A stretch of 64,000 nt of DNA from the NCBI RefSeq assembly GCF_003665435.1, contig NZ_CP023407.1:5691501-5755500 (forward strand), written 5' to 3'. How positions within the stretch are numbered: the first letter of the stretch is position 1; each line of letters starts with the position of its first letter. Both the position numbers and the translations under genes were made by a program. The notes below the pieces were generated by a model, which did no database searches, was not told where the DNA came from, and saw nothing but the letters and a program-made list of their open reading frames with translations. This document shows, piece by piece, positions 9,930-18,342 of this stretch. The stretch comes from Streptomyces fungicidicus. Lineage in GTDB: Bacteria; Actinomycetota; Actinomycetes; Streptomycetales; Streptomycetaceae.

Positions 9930-10631
9930 ATGCGACGGACGTCTCTGCTGTGCGTCCCCTTCGCGGGCGCCGGGGCCTCGTTCTTCCACCCGTGGGCGGC
10001 GCTGACGGACGGGAACCCGCGGATCGTGGCCCTCCAGCTGCCGGGCCGGGAGTGGCGGCTCTCCGAGGAGCCGTACCGGGACGTGGCGCGGGCCGCGGCC
10101 GAACTGCTTCCCGTGGTGACCGAGGAGATCGGCCCGGACGACCGGGTCGTGATCTTCGGGCACAGCCTCGGCGCGGTGCTCGCCTACGAACTCGCGCACC
10201 TGCTGGTCGACCGCACCGGGGTCGACGTGGCCCGGCTCTTCGCGAGCGGCTCACCGGGCCCCTGGACCCGGCGGACCCGCCGGGCCACCGGCCTGCCCGA
10301 CGAGGAGTTCCTGCTGCGCGTCAAGGAGTTCGCCGGCTACGACCACGAGGCACTGTCCCATCCGGACATGCGCGAGCTGATCCTGCCGACCCTGCGGGCG
10401 GACGTCGAGATGCACGAGAACTACGTCCCCGCCGGCGACCGGCCGCTCCCGGTCCCCGTCACCGCGGTGCGCGGCACCCGCGACGACCTGGTCACGGCCG
10501 AGCAGACCGGCGAATGGGCCAGGGCGACCAGCGCCGGGTTCACCCGGGCCGAGGTGGAGGGCGGACACATGTACATCGCCGAGGACCCCGGCAGCCTGCT
10601 GCGTCTCGTCGACGACGCGCTCGCCCGGTAG
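9930..10631 (+). CDS. Type II (editing) thioesterase
   Basis: A 233-residue alpha/beta hydrolase of the external NRPS thioesterase family, which removes wrong acyl groups from carrier proteins of the assembly line. The N-terminus LLCVPFAGAGASFF, nucleophile motif GHSLG (Ser about 79), a later Asp in VRGTRDD and His in EGGHMY give the whole catalytic triad. The ATG at 9930 is preceded by a purine-rich GGAG site and follows the NRPS stop by 23 bases, and its stop lies 8 bases before the next start, so it is probably co-transcribed with the NRPS. Ramoplanin-type clusters carry such a gene directly after the last large NRPS gene. Function is confident; the exact substrate range is not visible. 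Confidence 0.93.
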   Translation: MRRTSLLCVPFAGAGASFFHPWAALTDGNPRIVALQLPGREWRLSEEPYRDVARAAAELLPVVTEEIGPDDRVVIFGHSLGAVLAYELAHLLVDRTGVDVARLFASGSPGPWTRRTRRATGLPDEEFLLRVKEFAGYDHEALSHPDMRELILPTLRADVEMHENYVPAGDRPLPVPVTAVRGTRDDLVTAEQTGEWARATSAGFTRAEVEGGHMYIAEDPGSLLRLVDDALAR

Positions 10632-10639
10632 GAGCCGCC

Positions 10640-11464
10640 ATGCAGCTCGCCGGCAAGACCGCGATCGTCACCGGGGCCGCACGCGGGCTGGGGCGCGCCT
10701 GCGCGGTCGCCTTCGCCCGTGAGGGCGCCGACCTCGTCCTCCTCGACCTCTGCGCGGACCTGCCCGGCGTTCCGTACCCGCTCGGCGGCCCCGGCCAGCT
10801 CGCCCACACCGCCGACCTGTGCCGCGGGCACGGCGCGGCCGTCCTCGTCCGGCAGGCCGACGTACGGGACCTCGGCGCGCTGCGGCACGCCGTGGACGAC
10901 GCCCACGGCCGGTTCGGACGCATCGACGTGCTGCTCAACAACGCCGGGATCGCCGCGCCCTCCGGCAAACCCGTCGACGAGATCGACGAGGACGAGTGGC
11001 AGCTGATGATCGACGTGGACCTGTCCGGCGCGTGGCGCGCGACGAAGGCGGTCGGCAAGATCATGACCGCCCAGCGGGCCGGCAGCATCATCAACGTCGC
11101 CTCCACCGCCGGGCAGGTCGGATACCGCAACTTCGCGGGCTACGTGGCGGCCAAACACGGTGTCATCGGGCTCACCAGGGCCACGGCGCTCGACTTCGCG
11201 CCGATGAGGGTCCGCGCCAACGCCCTGTGCCCGGGCTCGGTCCGGGACGACCCTGCCGTCGAGGGCCGGATGCTCTCCGAGATCGCCAGGTCCCTCCAGG
11301 TGCCGGTCGCCGAACACGAGGAGGCCTTCGTCCAGTCGCAGCCCATGAACGCCCTGATCGAGCCCGATGACGTCGCCTCGGCCGCCGTCTGGCTCGCCTC
11401 CGACGGATCCCGGCAGGTCACGGGGTCGGTCATCACCGTCGACGGCGGGTTCACCACTCGCTGA
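10640..11464 (+). CDS. Short-chain dehydrogenase/reductase
   Basis: A 274-residue classical SDR: cofactor loop TGAARGLG, structural NNAG, catalytic Ser in NVASTAG and YVAAK. The acidic residue after beta-2 (LLDLCADLPG) suggests NAD(H). Between beta-2 and helix 3 there is an insert containing YPLGGPGQLAHT, a feature I associate with the mycofactocin-coupled SDR subfamily. The ATG at 10640 lies 8 bases after the thioesterase stop, with GGAG just upstream. In ramoplanin-type clusters an oxidoreductase occupies this same slot between the thioesterase and the free A-T protein. The substrate is unknown; acyl-chain or amino-acid tailoring are both possible. Confidence 0.9.
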   Translation: MQLAGKTAIVTGAARGLGRACAVAFAREGADLVLLDLCADLPGVPYPLGGPGQLAHTADLCRGHGAAVLVRQADVRDLGALRHAVDDAHGRFGRIDVLLNNAGIAAPSGKPVDEIDEDEWQLMIDVDLSGAWRATKAVGKIMTAQRAGSIINVASTAGQVGYRNFAGYVAAKHGVIGLTRATALDFAPMRVRANALCPGSVRDDPAVEGRMLSEIARSLQVPVAEHEEAFVQSQPMNALIEPDDVASAAVWLASDGSRQVTGSVITVDGGFTTR

Positions 11465-11481
11465 ACCACAGGGAGAGGGAC

Positions 11482-14061
11482 GTGGTCACTGTCCAGTCAG
11501 CCGAGGACGCCCGGCACTGCCACGCGCTGCGCGTCCGCCTCGGGGCCTCCGACCGCGTGGACGCGCCCTGGGTGGAACGGGTGCCCTTCGCGAGCGACGA
11601 GCCGGGCGCCGCACGGCACCGCGCCCGCGAACTGGCCCGGCCGGTCGACGCGGGCCGCGGATCGCGCGCCGTGCTGCTCGTCTACACCGACGGCCGGGCC
11701 GACCTGGTCGTCGTCGCCCACCGGTCCGCGTACGGCCAGCGGGCGCTGCGCCGCCTGGCGGCCGCGCTGCTCGACCCCGCGCGGCCCGCGCCGGCCCGCG
11801 GACAGGGCGCCGTGCCGAGCGGCTCCGGCCACACGCCCGACTGGGGGCTGGGCGGCCCCGCACAGGGGGACGCGCGGGACGGCCACCGGGTCGCGCTGCC
11901 CGAGGGCACGTCCCGTGAACCCGAGGGCTGGCTCGCCGCGCTCGCCCAGGTGCTCTCCCGGTACGAGCCGGAGCGCACGCCGGAGGCCACGGCCCTGGAC
12001 GCCGGGGACCGGGCCGCGTCCCCGCCGGCCACGCCGGTGAGCGCCGGGCTGGTCTTCGACCTCGGGGGCGAAGGCGAGTACGTGCCCTGCCTGGCGCCCG
12101 TCTTCCCGCTCACGGTCACCGTCGGCGAGGACGGTCTCCGCTGCGACCACCGGCTCGGCGACGTCAGCACGCCGATCGCCGAACAGTTCGTGCGCCACCT
12201 CGTCGAGGCCCACCGCCGCCTCACCGGCCCGCCCGGCATCCTCGACCCGGCGGAGCACGAACGGATCCTCCGGCTGGGGCGGGCGGCACAGCCGCTGAAG
12301 AGCACACCGCGCCGGATACCGGACGTGTTCGCCGAGCGGGCCGCGGAACGCCCCGACGCGCTGGCCCTCGTGGACGGGGACCGCACGGTGACCTACCGCC
12401 GGCTCGACGAGTGGTCCGACCGGCTCGCGCACGGCCTGCGCGCCGCCGGAGCGGGCGACGGCACCCTGGTCGGTGTCTGCCTGGAGCGCTCGGCGCAACT
12501 CGTCGCGGTCCTGCTCGCCGTCCTCAAGGCCGGGGCGGTCTACGTGCCGCTGGACCCGGCCTACCCGGCGGACCGGCTCGCGTACACGGTGGAGGACTCC
12601 GGCACGGACGTCGTGGTCACCGAGTCGGCCGGGTTCCCCGGCTCCCCGGGCGTCCGGGTGCTCACCCCCGCCCAGGTGCTGGAGTCGGGCGGCGCCGCGC
12701 CGGACGGTCCCCCCGCGACCGGCGCAGGCCCGCAGGAGGCCGCGTACGTGATCTACACGTCGGGCTCCACCGGAAGGCCCAAGGGGGTGCTGGTCCCGCA
12801 CGCCCACGTCGTCGCCCTGATGGACGCCACCCGCGACGACTTCACGCTCGGCGCCGCCGACGTGTGGACGTTCTTCCACTCCGTCGCGTTCGACTTCTCG
12901 GTCTGGGAGATCTGGGGCTGCCTGCTGACCGGCGGCCGGCTCGTCGTCGTCCCGTACTGGGTGTCGCGGTCGCCCGAGCAGTTCCACGGCCTCGTCGCCG
13001 CCCGGGGGGTCACCGTGCTCAGCCAGACGCCGTCCGCCTTCACCCAGTTCGCGGCCGCCGACCGCGACACGGCGGAGCCGCTCGCGGTGCGGCTGGTGGT
13101 CTTCGGCGGTGAGCCGCTGGACACCCGGAGCCTGCTGCCCTGGCTGGACCGGCACCCCGGGGACCGCTGCCGGCTGGTCAACATGTACGGGATCACCGAG
13201 ACCACCGTGCACGTCACCGCGGAGACCGTCACCCGGCGGCTCGCCCTGGCCGGATCCCGGTCCGTGGGCCGGGCGCTCCCCGGCTGGCGGGTGTACGTCC
13301 TGGACGCGCGGGGGCGGCTCGCGCCACCCGGAGTGGCGGGGGAGATCCACGTCGGCGGCGCCGGAGTGGCGCTCGGCTATCTGCGCCGCCCCGACCTCAC
13401 ACGGGAGCGGTTCCGCCCCGATCCGTTCGGCGGCGGGCGGATGTACCGGACCGGCGACCGGGGCCGGCTGCGCCCGGACGGCGCCCTGGAGCACCTGGGA
13501 CGCCTCGACAACCAGGTCAAGCTGCGCGGGTTCCGCATCGAGCTGGACGAGATCCGCACGGTGCTGGCCGAATGCCCCGGCGTGACCGCCGCCGCCGTGA
13601 CGTTCCGTCAGACCGACCCGGGGGACGCGGCGACCGGCCGGCTCGACGCGTACGTGGTCCTCTCCGAGGGCTCCACGGCGGACGTGAGGGAGCGGGCCGC
13701 GCGCGTCCTGCCCGCCCACATGCTGCCCTCCACCCTGACGGCGCTGCCCGCGCTGCCGGTGACGGCGAACGGGAAGACCGACCTGGCCGCCCTGCCGGAA
13801 CCGGCCGTGGCCGCGTCCGGCGGGGGAGCGGTCCCCGCGGGCGGCGAGGACGGTCTGTCCGGCGAGTTGCTGAGCGTGTGGCGGCAGCTGTTCGGCTTCA
13901 CCGTGGGCCTGTCCGACAGCTTCTGGGAACTGGGCGGGAACTCGCTGCTCGCCGTGCGGATGGCGTCGCTGATGCGGGAACGGGGCCTGCCGTCACTGCA
14001 CCCGCGCCTGCTCTACCTCAACCCGACGGTGCGGCAACTCGCGGTCGCGCTCAAGGGATAG
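11482..14061 (+). CDS. Free-standing A-T didomain with degenerate C-like N-terminus, Thr-type code
   Basis: An 859-residue protein with GTG start preceded by GGGAGAGGG. Residues 1 to about 265 look like a shrunken condensation domain: the segment VVVAHRSAYGQ sits where HHxxxD should be, the first His and the Asp being lost. An A domain follows (YTSGSTGRPKG near base 12750; code D-F-W-S-V-G-M-V-H-K, very close to the threonine code with Ser for Asn at one position), then a carrier domain (GGNSLL, Ser codon 13942). It lacks a working C domain and TE, so it should activate Thr and deliver it in trans. Ramoplanin and enduracidin synthetases have a module without an A domain that is served by exactly such a protein (Ramo17/EndD), which is the likely role here. 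It is the last gene of the forward operon. Confidence 0.92.
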   Translation: MVTVQSAEDARHCHALRVRLGASDRVDAPWVERVPFASDEPGAARHRARELARPVDAGRGSRAVLLVYTDGRADLVVVAHRSAYGQRALRRLAAALLDPARPAPARGQGAVPSGSGHTPDWGLGGPAQGDARDGHRVALPEGTSREPEGWLAALAQVLSRYEPERTPEATALDAGDRAASPPATPVSAGLVFDLGGEGEYVPCLAPVFPLTVTVGEDGLRCDHRLGDVSTPIAEQFVRHLVEAHRRLTGPPGILDPAEHERILRLGRAAQPLKSTPRRIPDVFAERAAERPDALALVDGDRTVTYRRLDEWSDRLAHGLRAAGAGDGTLVGVCLERSAQLVAVLLAVLKAGAVYVPLDPAYPADRLAYTVEDSGTDVVVTESAGFPGSPGVRVLTPAQVLESGGAAPDGPPATGAGPQEAAYVIYTSGSTGRPKGVLVPHAHVVALMDATRDDFTLGAADVWTFFHSVAFDFSVWEIWGCLLTGGRLVVVPYWVSRSPEQFHGLVAARGVTVLSQTPSAFTQFAAADRDTAEPLAVRLVVFGGEPLDTRSLLPWLDRHPGDRCRLVNMYGITETTVHVTAETVTRRLALAGSRSVGRALPGWRVYVLDARGRLAPPGVAGEIHVGGAGVALGYLRRPDLTRERFRPDPFGGGRMYRTGDRGRLRPDGALEHLGRLDNQVKLRGFRIELDEIRTVLAECPGVTAAAVTFRQTDPGDAATGRLDAYVVLSEGSTADVRERAARVLPAHMLPSTLTALPALPVTANGKTDLAALPEPAVAASGGGAVPAGGEDGLSGELLSVWRQLFGFTVGLSDSFWELGGNSLLAVRMASLMRERGLPSLHPRLLYLNPTVRQLAVALKG

Positions 14062-14084
14062 CCGCTCGCGCGCGGCGCGGCCCG

Positions 14085-14753
14085 CTACTCGGAGGTGCTC
14101 TCGACGACGCGGTTCTCCCAGGCCCAGACGGCGATCTCGGTCCGGTTGCGCACCCCGAGCTTGGTCTGGATCCCCGACAGATGGCTCTTGACCGTGCTGA
14201 GCGAGATGAACAGCTCGGCGGCGATCTCCTGGTTGGTGCGGCCGCGCGCGATGGCCCGCACGACCTCCAGCGCGCGCCCGGACAGCTCCGACGACCGCGC
14301 GGCACCCCCGCGGGGCATCGCCTGCGACTCGTTGAGGTGTTTGAGCAGGCGCAGCGTGACCGACGGCGAGACCAGCGCCTCGCCGTTGTAGGCGGCGCGG
14401 ACCGCCTCGATGAGCAGGGCGGGCCCCGCGTCCTTGAGGACGAACCCGGCCGCCCCGCCCCGCAGTGCCCCGTACACGTATTCGTCGAGGTCGAAGGTGG
14501 TGACCACGATCACCCGCATCGGGTCGGCCGCCTTCGGGCCGGCCAGCGCGCGGGTGACCTCGATGCCGTCGAGCTTGGGCATCCGGATGTCCACCAGGCA
14601 CACGTCGGGACGGAGCCTTCGGGCCATCGCGATCGCCTCGGCGCCGTCCTCGGCCTCCCCGACGACGGTGATGTCCGGCTGGTCCTCCAGGATGAGCCGC
14701 AGGCCGCGGCGGATCATCGCCTGGTCGTCGGCGAGCAGGACCTTGATCGTCAT
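14085..14753 (-). CDS. NarL/LuxR-type response regulator
   Basis: A 222-residue response regulator. The receiver domain (about 1-120) has the acidic pair D9-D10, phospho-acceptor Asp55 in CLVDIRMP and Lys107 in FVLKDAG. The C-terminal LuxR-type helix-turn-helix runs through LSGRALEVVRAIARG to KSHLSGIQTKLG (about 155-215). Its start overlaps the stop of the sensor kinase gene (ATGA), so the two are translationally coupled. It converges on the A-T gene with only 23 bases between the stops. Its place inside the cluster, between the NRPS operon and the acyl operon, makes it a likely pathway regulator, but no binding site can be named. Confidence 0.95.
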   Translation of the reverse strand: MTIKVLLADDQAMIRRGLRLILEDQPDITVVGEAEDGAEAIAMARRLRPDVCLVDIRMPKLDGIEVTRALAGPKAADPMRVIVVTTFDLDEYVYGALRGGAAGFVLKDAGPALLIEAVRAAYNGEALVSPSVTLRLLKHLNESQAMPRGGAARSSELSGRALEVVRAIARGRTNQEIAAELFISLSTVKSHLSGIQTKLGVRNRTEIAVWAWENRVVESTSE

Positions 14754-16012
14754 CCGGGCTCCCTGGTGGGTACGGGCAGGGTCGCCCGCACGGACCAGCC
14801 GGCGCCGGGCCGGGGGCCGGCGTGCAGTGAGCCGCCGAGCGTTTCGACGCGTTCGCGCATGCCGACCAAACCGTACCCTCCACGATGGTGCGACCGGGCG
14901 GAGTTCGGCGGGGCGTCGTCGCGGACCTCGACCGTGACGGCGTCGGCGTCGCGGCCGACGGTGACGTCGATGGAGTGCGCGTGCCGCGCGTGCCGCAGGA
15001 CGTTCGTCAGCGACTCCTGGACGATGCGGTACACGGTGCTGGTCACCTCGGGCGGCCAGCGCGTGTCGTCGTCGGGCACGCTCAGGCGCACCTTCGGACC
15101 CTGCCGGCTGAAGCGCTCGACCAGGGCGCCCAGTCCCTCCGGCCCGGGCGAGGCGGGTGCCGCGTCGTCCGTGTCGCGCAGCAGCCCGACGACCCGGCGC
15201 ATCGCGGCCATGGCCTCGAACCCCGCGGTCTCGATCTCGGTCAGCGAGTCCGACACGTCCTCCGGGTTCCGGCGCGCCACCACCTGGGCGGCCTGTGCCT
15301 GGATCAGCATCCCCGTGATGTGGTGGGCCACGATGTCGTGCAGTTCCCGGGCGAGTTCGAGCCGTTCGGTCCGGCGGACCTGCTGGGCGGTGGCCTTCGC
15401 GTGCTCGTCGAGCCGGCGCAGCGACAGCCCCACTCCCACGGCGGCCAGCCAGGCCACCGCGGCGATGGCCGGAACGGCCGTCACCGGCCGGGTGGCGAAC
15501 TGGGCGGCGACCAGCAGGAGTCCCGCGCCCGCGATGGTCCCCGCCCGCACCGGGGGCAGTGCCCGGACCGCGGACCCGATGAGCACCGCCAGGCCCAGCG
15601 CCGTGGAGGGGCCGAGTCCCGCGGGCAGCCGGGTGCCGGGCAGCAGCGGCACGAGCACCGACAGCGCGGCCACGACGAGACCCACGACCGAGGTCCAGGT
15701 CCGCTCGCGGTGGCGCAGCAGCGCCAGCCCGCACACCACCACGGAGGCGGCGGCGCCCGGCACCCAGGACGCCGCTCCCCAGGTCTGCGCGAGGGCGACG
15801 GCCTGCACGGCGATCGCGGTGAGGAAGGCGACGGCGAGCCCGACGGTGGAGAAGACGCTCACCCATCGCTTCGGAATCGCCACGTCGATCAGGCTACCGA
15901 ACCCCCGCCCGCGGTCCGCGCCGTCCGGCGGGGCCGCGGGCGGGGCGCCCGGCGGTTCGGAGGTACCGGTCGCGGACCGGGCGGTGCTCATGGTGTCGAG
16001 GTCTCCGGTCAT
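14750..16012 (-). CDS. Sensor histidine kinase, HisKA_3 type
   Basis: A 420-residue membrane kinase paired with the downstream NarL-type regulator. About six hydrophobic segments occupy residues 40-200. The dimerization/phospho-acceptor motif is ELARELHDIVAHHI, typical of HisKA_3, and the ATPase domain has YRIVQESLTNVLRHA and GGYGLVGMRERV. There is no extracellular sensor domain, so the signal is probably perceived at or in the membrane. The start is one base after the stop of the upstream membrane gene; a second Met at codon 8 is an alternative start. The three genes form one reverse-strand operon. Confidence 0.93.
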   Translation of the reverse strand: MTGDLDTMSTARSATGTSEPPGAPPAAPPDGADRGRGFGSLIDVAIPKRWVSVFSTVGLAVAFLTAIAVQAVALAQTWGAASWVPGAAASVVVCGLALLRHRERTWTSVVGLVVAALSVLVPLLPGTRLPAGLGPSTALGLAVLIGSAVRALPPVRAGTIAGAGLLLVAAQFATRPVTAVPAIAAVAWLAAVGVGLSLRRLDEHAKATAQQVRRTERLELARELHDIVAHHITGMLIQAQAAQVVARRNPEDVSDSLTEIETAGFEAMAAMRRVVGLLRDTDDAAPASPGPEGLGALVERFSRQGPKVRLSVPDDDTRWPPEVTSTVYRIVQESLTNVLRHARHAHSIDVTVGRDADAVTVEVRDDAPPNSARSHHRGGYGLVGMRERVETLGGSLHAGPRPGAGWSVRATLPVPTREPG

Positions 16013-16013
16013 G

Positions 16014-16559
16014 CTAGGAGTGCGGCGGGTGGGCCCAGGATTCCTGCGGTTCCCGGGGAGTGGCCAGCGCGCGCCGGTCGAGGAGCCGCAGCACCGGCCC
16101 CAGGACGAGGGCCGCGGTCATCGCGAGCGTGGCCGCGCTCGCCACGCCGCTCAGCCCCTCCAGCCAGAAGGCCACGGTCACCGCGACACCGCCCACCGCG
16201 ATCGCGGCGGCCCCGCCCGCGGGCAGCGTCCGGATCGCCGAGCCGACGAGCACCGACAGCGCGAGCGCCGTGGCCGGCGCGGGCTCCTGCGGCAGGTCGT
16301 CCCCGGCGATCCGGGACACGGTGACGGCGCCGGCCGTGAGGACCAGCCCCGCGACCGCCGTCAGCGCCTTGAACCGCGCACGGAACAGCGCCACGGCGCT
16401 CACGACGACGGAGACGGCGGTGCCGAACAGCCACGCGGTCCCGCCCCAGCTGGTCATGAACATGAACGCCGTGAAGACGATCCCCAGGGCCAGCACGACG
16501 GCCAGCCCGACGTCGAACATCCTTCCAGGTGGCCTCGTGGGCCCCTCCGCTGTATTCAT
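16014..16559 (-). CDS. Membrane protein resembling the sensor part of the adjacent kinase
   Basis: A 181-residue protein made almost entirely of about six hydrophobic segments with no kinase or enzymatic domain. Its middle resembles the membrane part of the following histidine kinase: ALALSVLVGSAIRTLP here against ALGLAVLIGSAVRALP there, in the same relative position. It therefore looks like a duplicated sensor domain without a transmitter, encoded first in the operon and one base upstream of the kinase start. It could be an accessory sensor that pairs with the kinase in the membrane. The function is inference. A Met at codon 14 is an alternative start. Confidence 0.75.
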   Translation of the reverse strand: MNTAEGPTRPPGRMFDVGLAVVLALGIVFTAFMFMTSWGGTAWLFGTAVSVVVSAVALFRARFKALTAVAGLVLTAGAVTVSRIAGDDLPQEPAPATALALSVLVGSAIRTLPAGGAAAIAVGGVAVTVAFWLEGLSGVASAATLAMTAALVLGPVLRLLDRRALATPREPQESWAHPPHS

Positions 16560-16659
16560 GCTCCTCAGGCTAGGAAGCCGGGGCGTCCGGCGTACCGGCC
16601 GAAAGTACGGAACAGTGTGGACGGAGCCGTGCTTTGGGCCGGTTCCGGCGGCGGTCCGC

Positions 16660-18342
16660 TCAGCCGGGCACGTGCCGCGCGGACAGGTCCAGGAGACGCC
16701 CGTCGTGACAGCGCGCGACCGCGAGACCGAACAGCTCCCGCTCCACGTCCTTGCGTTCGGCCGCGGTGAGCACCGGCGGGCCGCCCAGCCGTCCGGTCAG
16801 CCGGTCCAGGGCGCCCAGCAGCGCCGCGTCGGGGTAACGGCCGGCGCACCGCCGCCACACCGCCAGCACCGAGGCGGCGGCGAGGACCACCGTGTAGCGG
16901 TCGGCGAGCGCGAACGCCGCCGGCGGGGCGTCGATCGTGATGTCACCGGGGCCGAGCGCCGCGCACCCGTCCCGCAGCGTCCGCAGCTCGTCCCGGAGCC
17001 GGGCGGCGAACCGGCGGACCGGGTCGCGGTCGTCCGCCGGCACGCCGTCCGCCAGTTCGGTGAGCGCGCCGACTACGCCGTCGTGGCGGGGCATGCCGGT
17101 GCTCAGCCGGTCCGGGGCGAGCGCGGGCAGCTCACCGCCCGGGTCGAACAGCGAGGCCGGGGCGGACGGATCGGCCAGCCAGGACCTGCGGGCCAGCCGG
17201 GGCAGCTGCGGAAGCAGTGTCACCAGGGCGGCGGTGAGCGACACATGGGCGAAGGTCGCGGGGGCGACGTCCCGGGCCAGCTTCTGGAACATCGCGTACG
17301 GGCCCCGCCGCAGATAGGACCGTGAGCCGAGCACCGCCCGCAGGTCCTCGAACGCGTCGAGCAGCATCCGCGCGGTCAGGTACTTCGCCGCGGGGGCGTA
17401 GACCGCCATCGCCTCCGGCCGCAGGTGCAGCGCCCGGAGGACCACCGCGGAGAACGCGTCCATGGCCAGCAGATCGGCGTAGGAGCGGGCGATCACCGCG
17501 CGCACGTACGGCAGGTCGGCGACCGTACCGCCGTAGAGGCGGCGCTCGAGGGAGCAGCGCAGGGCGAGGCGCAGCGCGGTCTCCAGCGGTCCGACGAGCA
17601 CCGCGGGGCCCACCGAGCGGGTGATCTGGTACGAGCGCAGCGCCACCTCGATCCCCTGGCCCGGGGAGCCGATCAGCGCGTCGGCGGGGACGGGGCAGTC
17701 GGCGAACTCCACGCCGCCGAGCTCGATGCCGCGCATCCCGGAGCTGTGGAAGCGCGGCAGGTCCCGGACCGCCGCGGCGGGCAGGTCGTCCCGGGTGAGG
17801 AGGAACTGGCTGTGGCCGCGGCTGCCCGCGCCCGTGCCGGTCCGTGCGAACAGCACCATGGCCTGCGCGCGGCGCACGTTCGTCACGATCTCCTTGCGGC
17901 CGGTCAGCCGCCAGCCGGCGCCGTCCGGCCGGGCGGCGCACTCGGCGTGCGCGAAGTCGTTGCCGTGCGCCAGCTCGTGGAACGCGGCGGCGACCCGGCC
18001 GTTCGCCAGGAGCAGGTCCGCCACCCGGCGCCGCTGCTCCTCGTCGCCGGTGGTCCAGACGTTGACGGAGGCGATGAGCGAGCTGAAGCCGTAGCCGAGA
18101 CCGAGGCACGGATCCCGCCGCCACACCGTCCGCAGCACCTCGGCGAGCCGGTCGGCGCGCTCCAGACGGCCGCCGTGGACCACCGGGACGAACTCGGCGT
18201 TCAGGCGGTACTCGTCCAGCACCCGCTCGCCCTCGGCGGGCATCTCCTGTCTCTCGTCGGCGGCCAGCACCGCCGCGTGACCCACCGGGTTGCGGTCGTC
18301 CCAGGGGTCGCCGAGCAGGACGTCCAGCTCCGCGGCGCCCAT
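16660..18342 (-). CDS. Acyl-CoA dehydrogenase-like protein (lipid-tail desaturation), distal gene
   Basis: A 560-residue acyl-CoA dehydrogenase fold with a C-terminal extension of about 150 residues. The FAD/substrate region includes FHSSGMRGIELGGVEF and the helical C-domain segments are recognisable to about residue 400. In the region where most family members carry the catalytic Glu (IYEGT), this protein reads PATFAHVS, so the usual base is missing. Its ATG overlaps the TGA of the upstream dehydrogenase by one base. In ramoplanin/enduracidin clusters a pair of such proteins is assigned to forming the 2,4-diene of the acyl tail; the pair here is the obvious counterpart. It may act on an ACP-bound or FAAL-activated chain rather than a CoA ester. 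Confidence 0.88.
   Translation of the reverse strand: MGAAELDVLLGDPWDDRNPVGHAAVLAADERQEMPAEGERVLDEYRLNAEFVPVVHGGRLERADRLAEVLRTVWRRDPCLGLGYGFSSLIASVNVWTTGDEEQRRRVADLLLANGRVAAAFHELAHGNDFAHAECAARPDGAGWRLTGRKEIVTNVRRAQAMVLFARTGTGAGSRGHSQFLLTRDDLPAAAVRDLPRFHSSGMRGIELGGVEFADCPVPADALIGSPGQGIEVALRSYQITRSVGPAVLVGPLETALRLALRCSLERRLYGGTVADLPYVRAVIARSYADLLAMDAFSAVVLRALHLRPEAMAVYAPAAKYLTARMLLDAFEDLRAVLGSRSYLRRGPYAMFQKLARDVAPATFAHVSLTAALVTLLPQLPRLARRSWLADPSAPASLFDPGGELPALAPDRLSTGMPRHDGVVGALTELADGVPADDRDPVRRFAARLRDELRTLRDGCAALGPGDITIDAPPAAFALADRYTVVLAAASVLAVWRRCAGRYPDAALLGALDRLTGRLGGPPVLTAAERKDVERELFGLAVARCHDGRLLDLSARHVPG

Noticed and set aside
13572..16769. Plus-strand open frame continuing past the A-T gene over the two-component genes
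   Set aside because: It is out of frame with the A-T protein and antisense to kinase and regulator motifs that are clear on the other strand.
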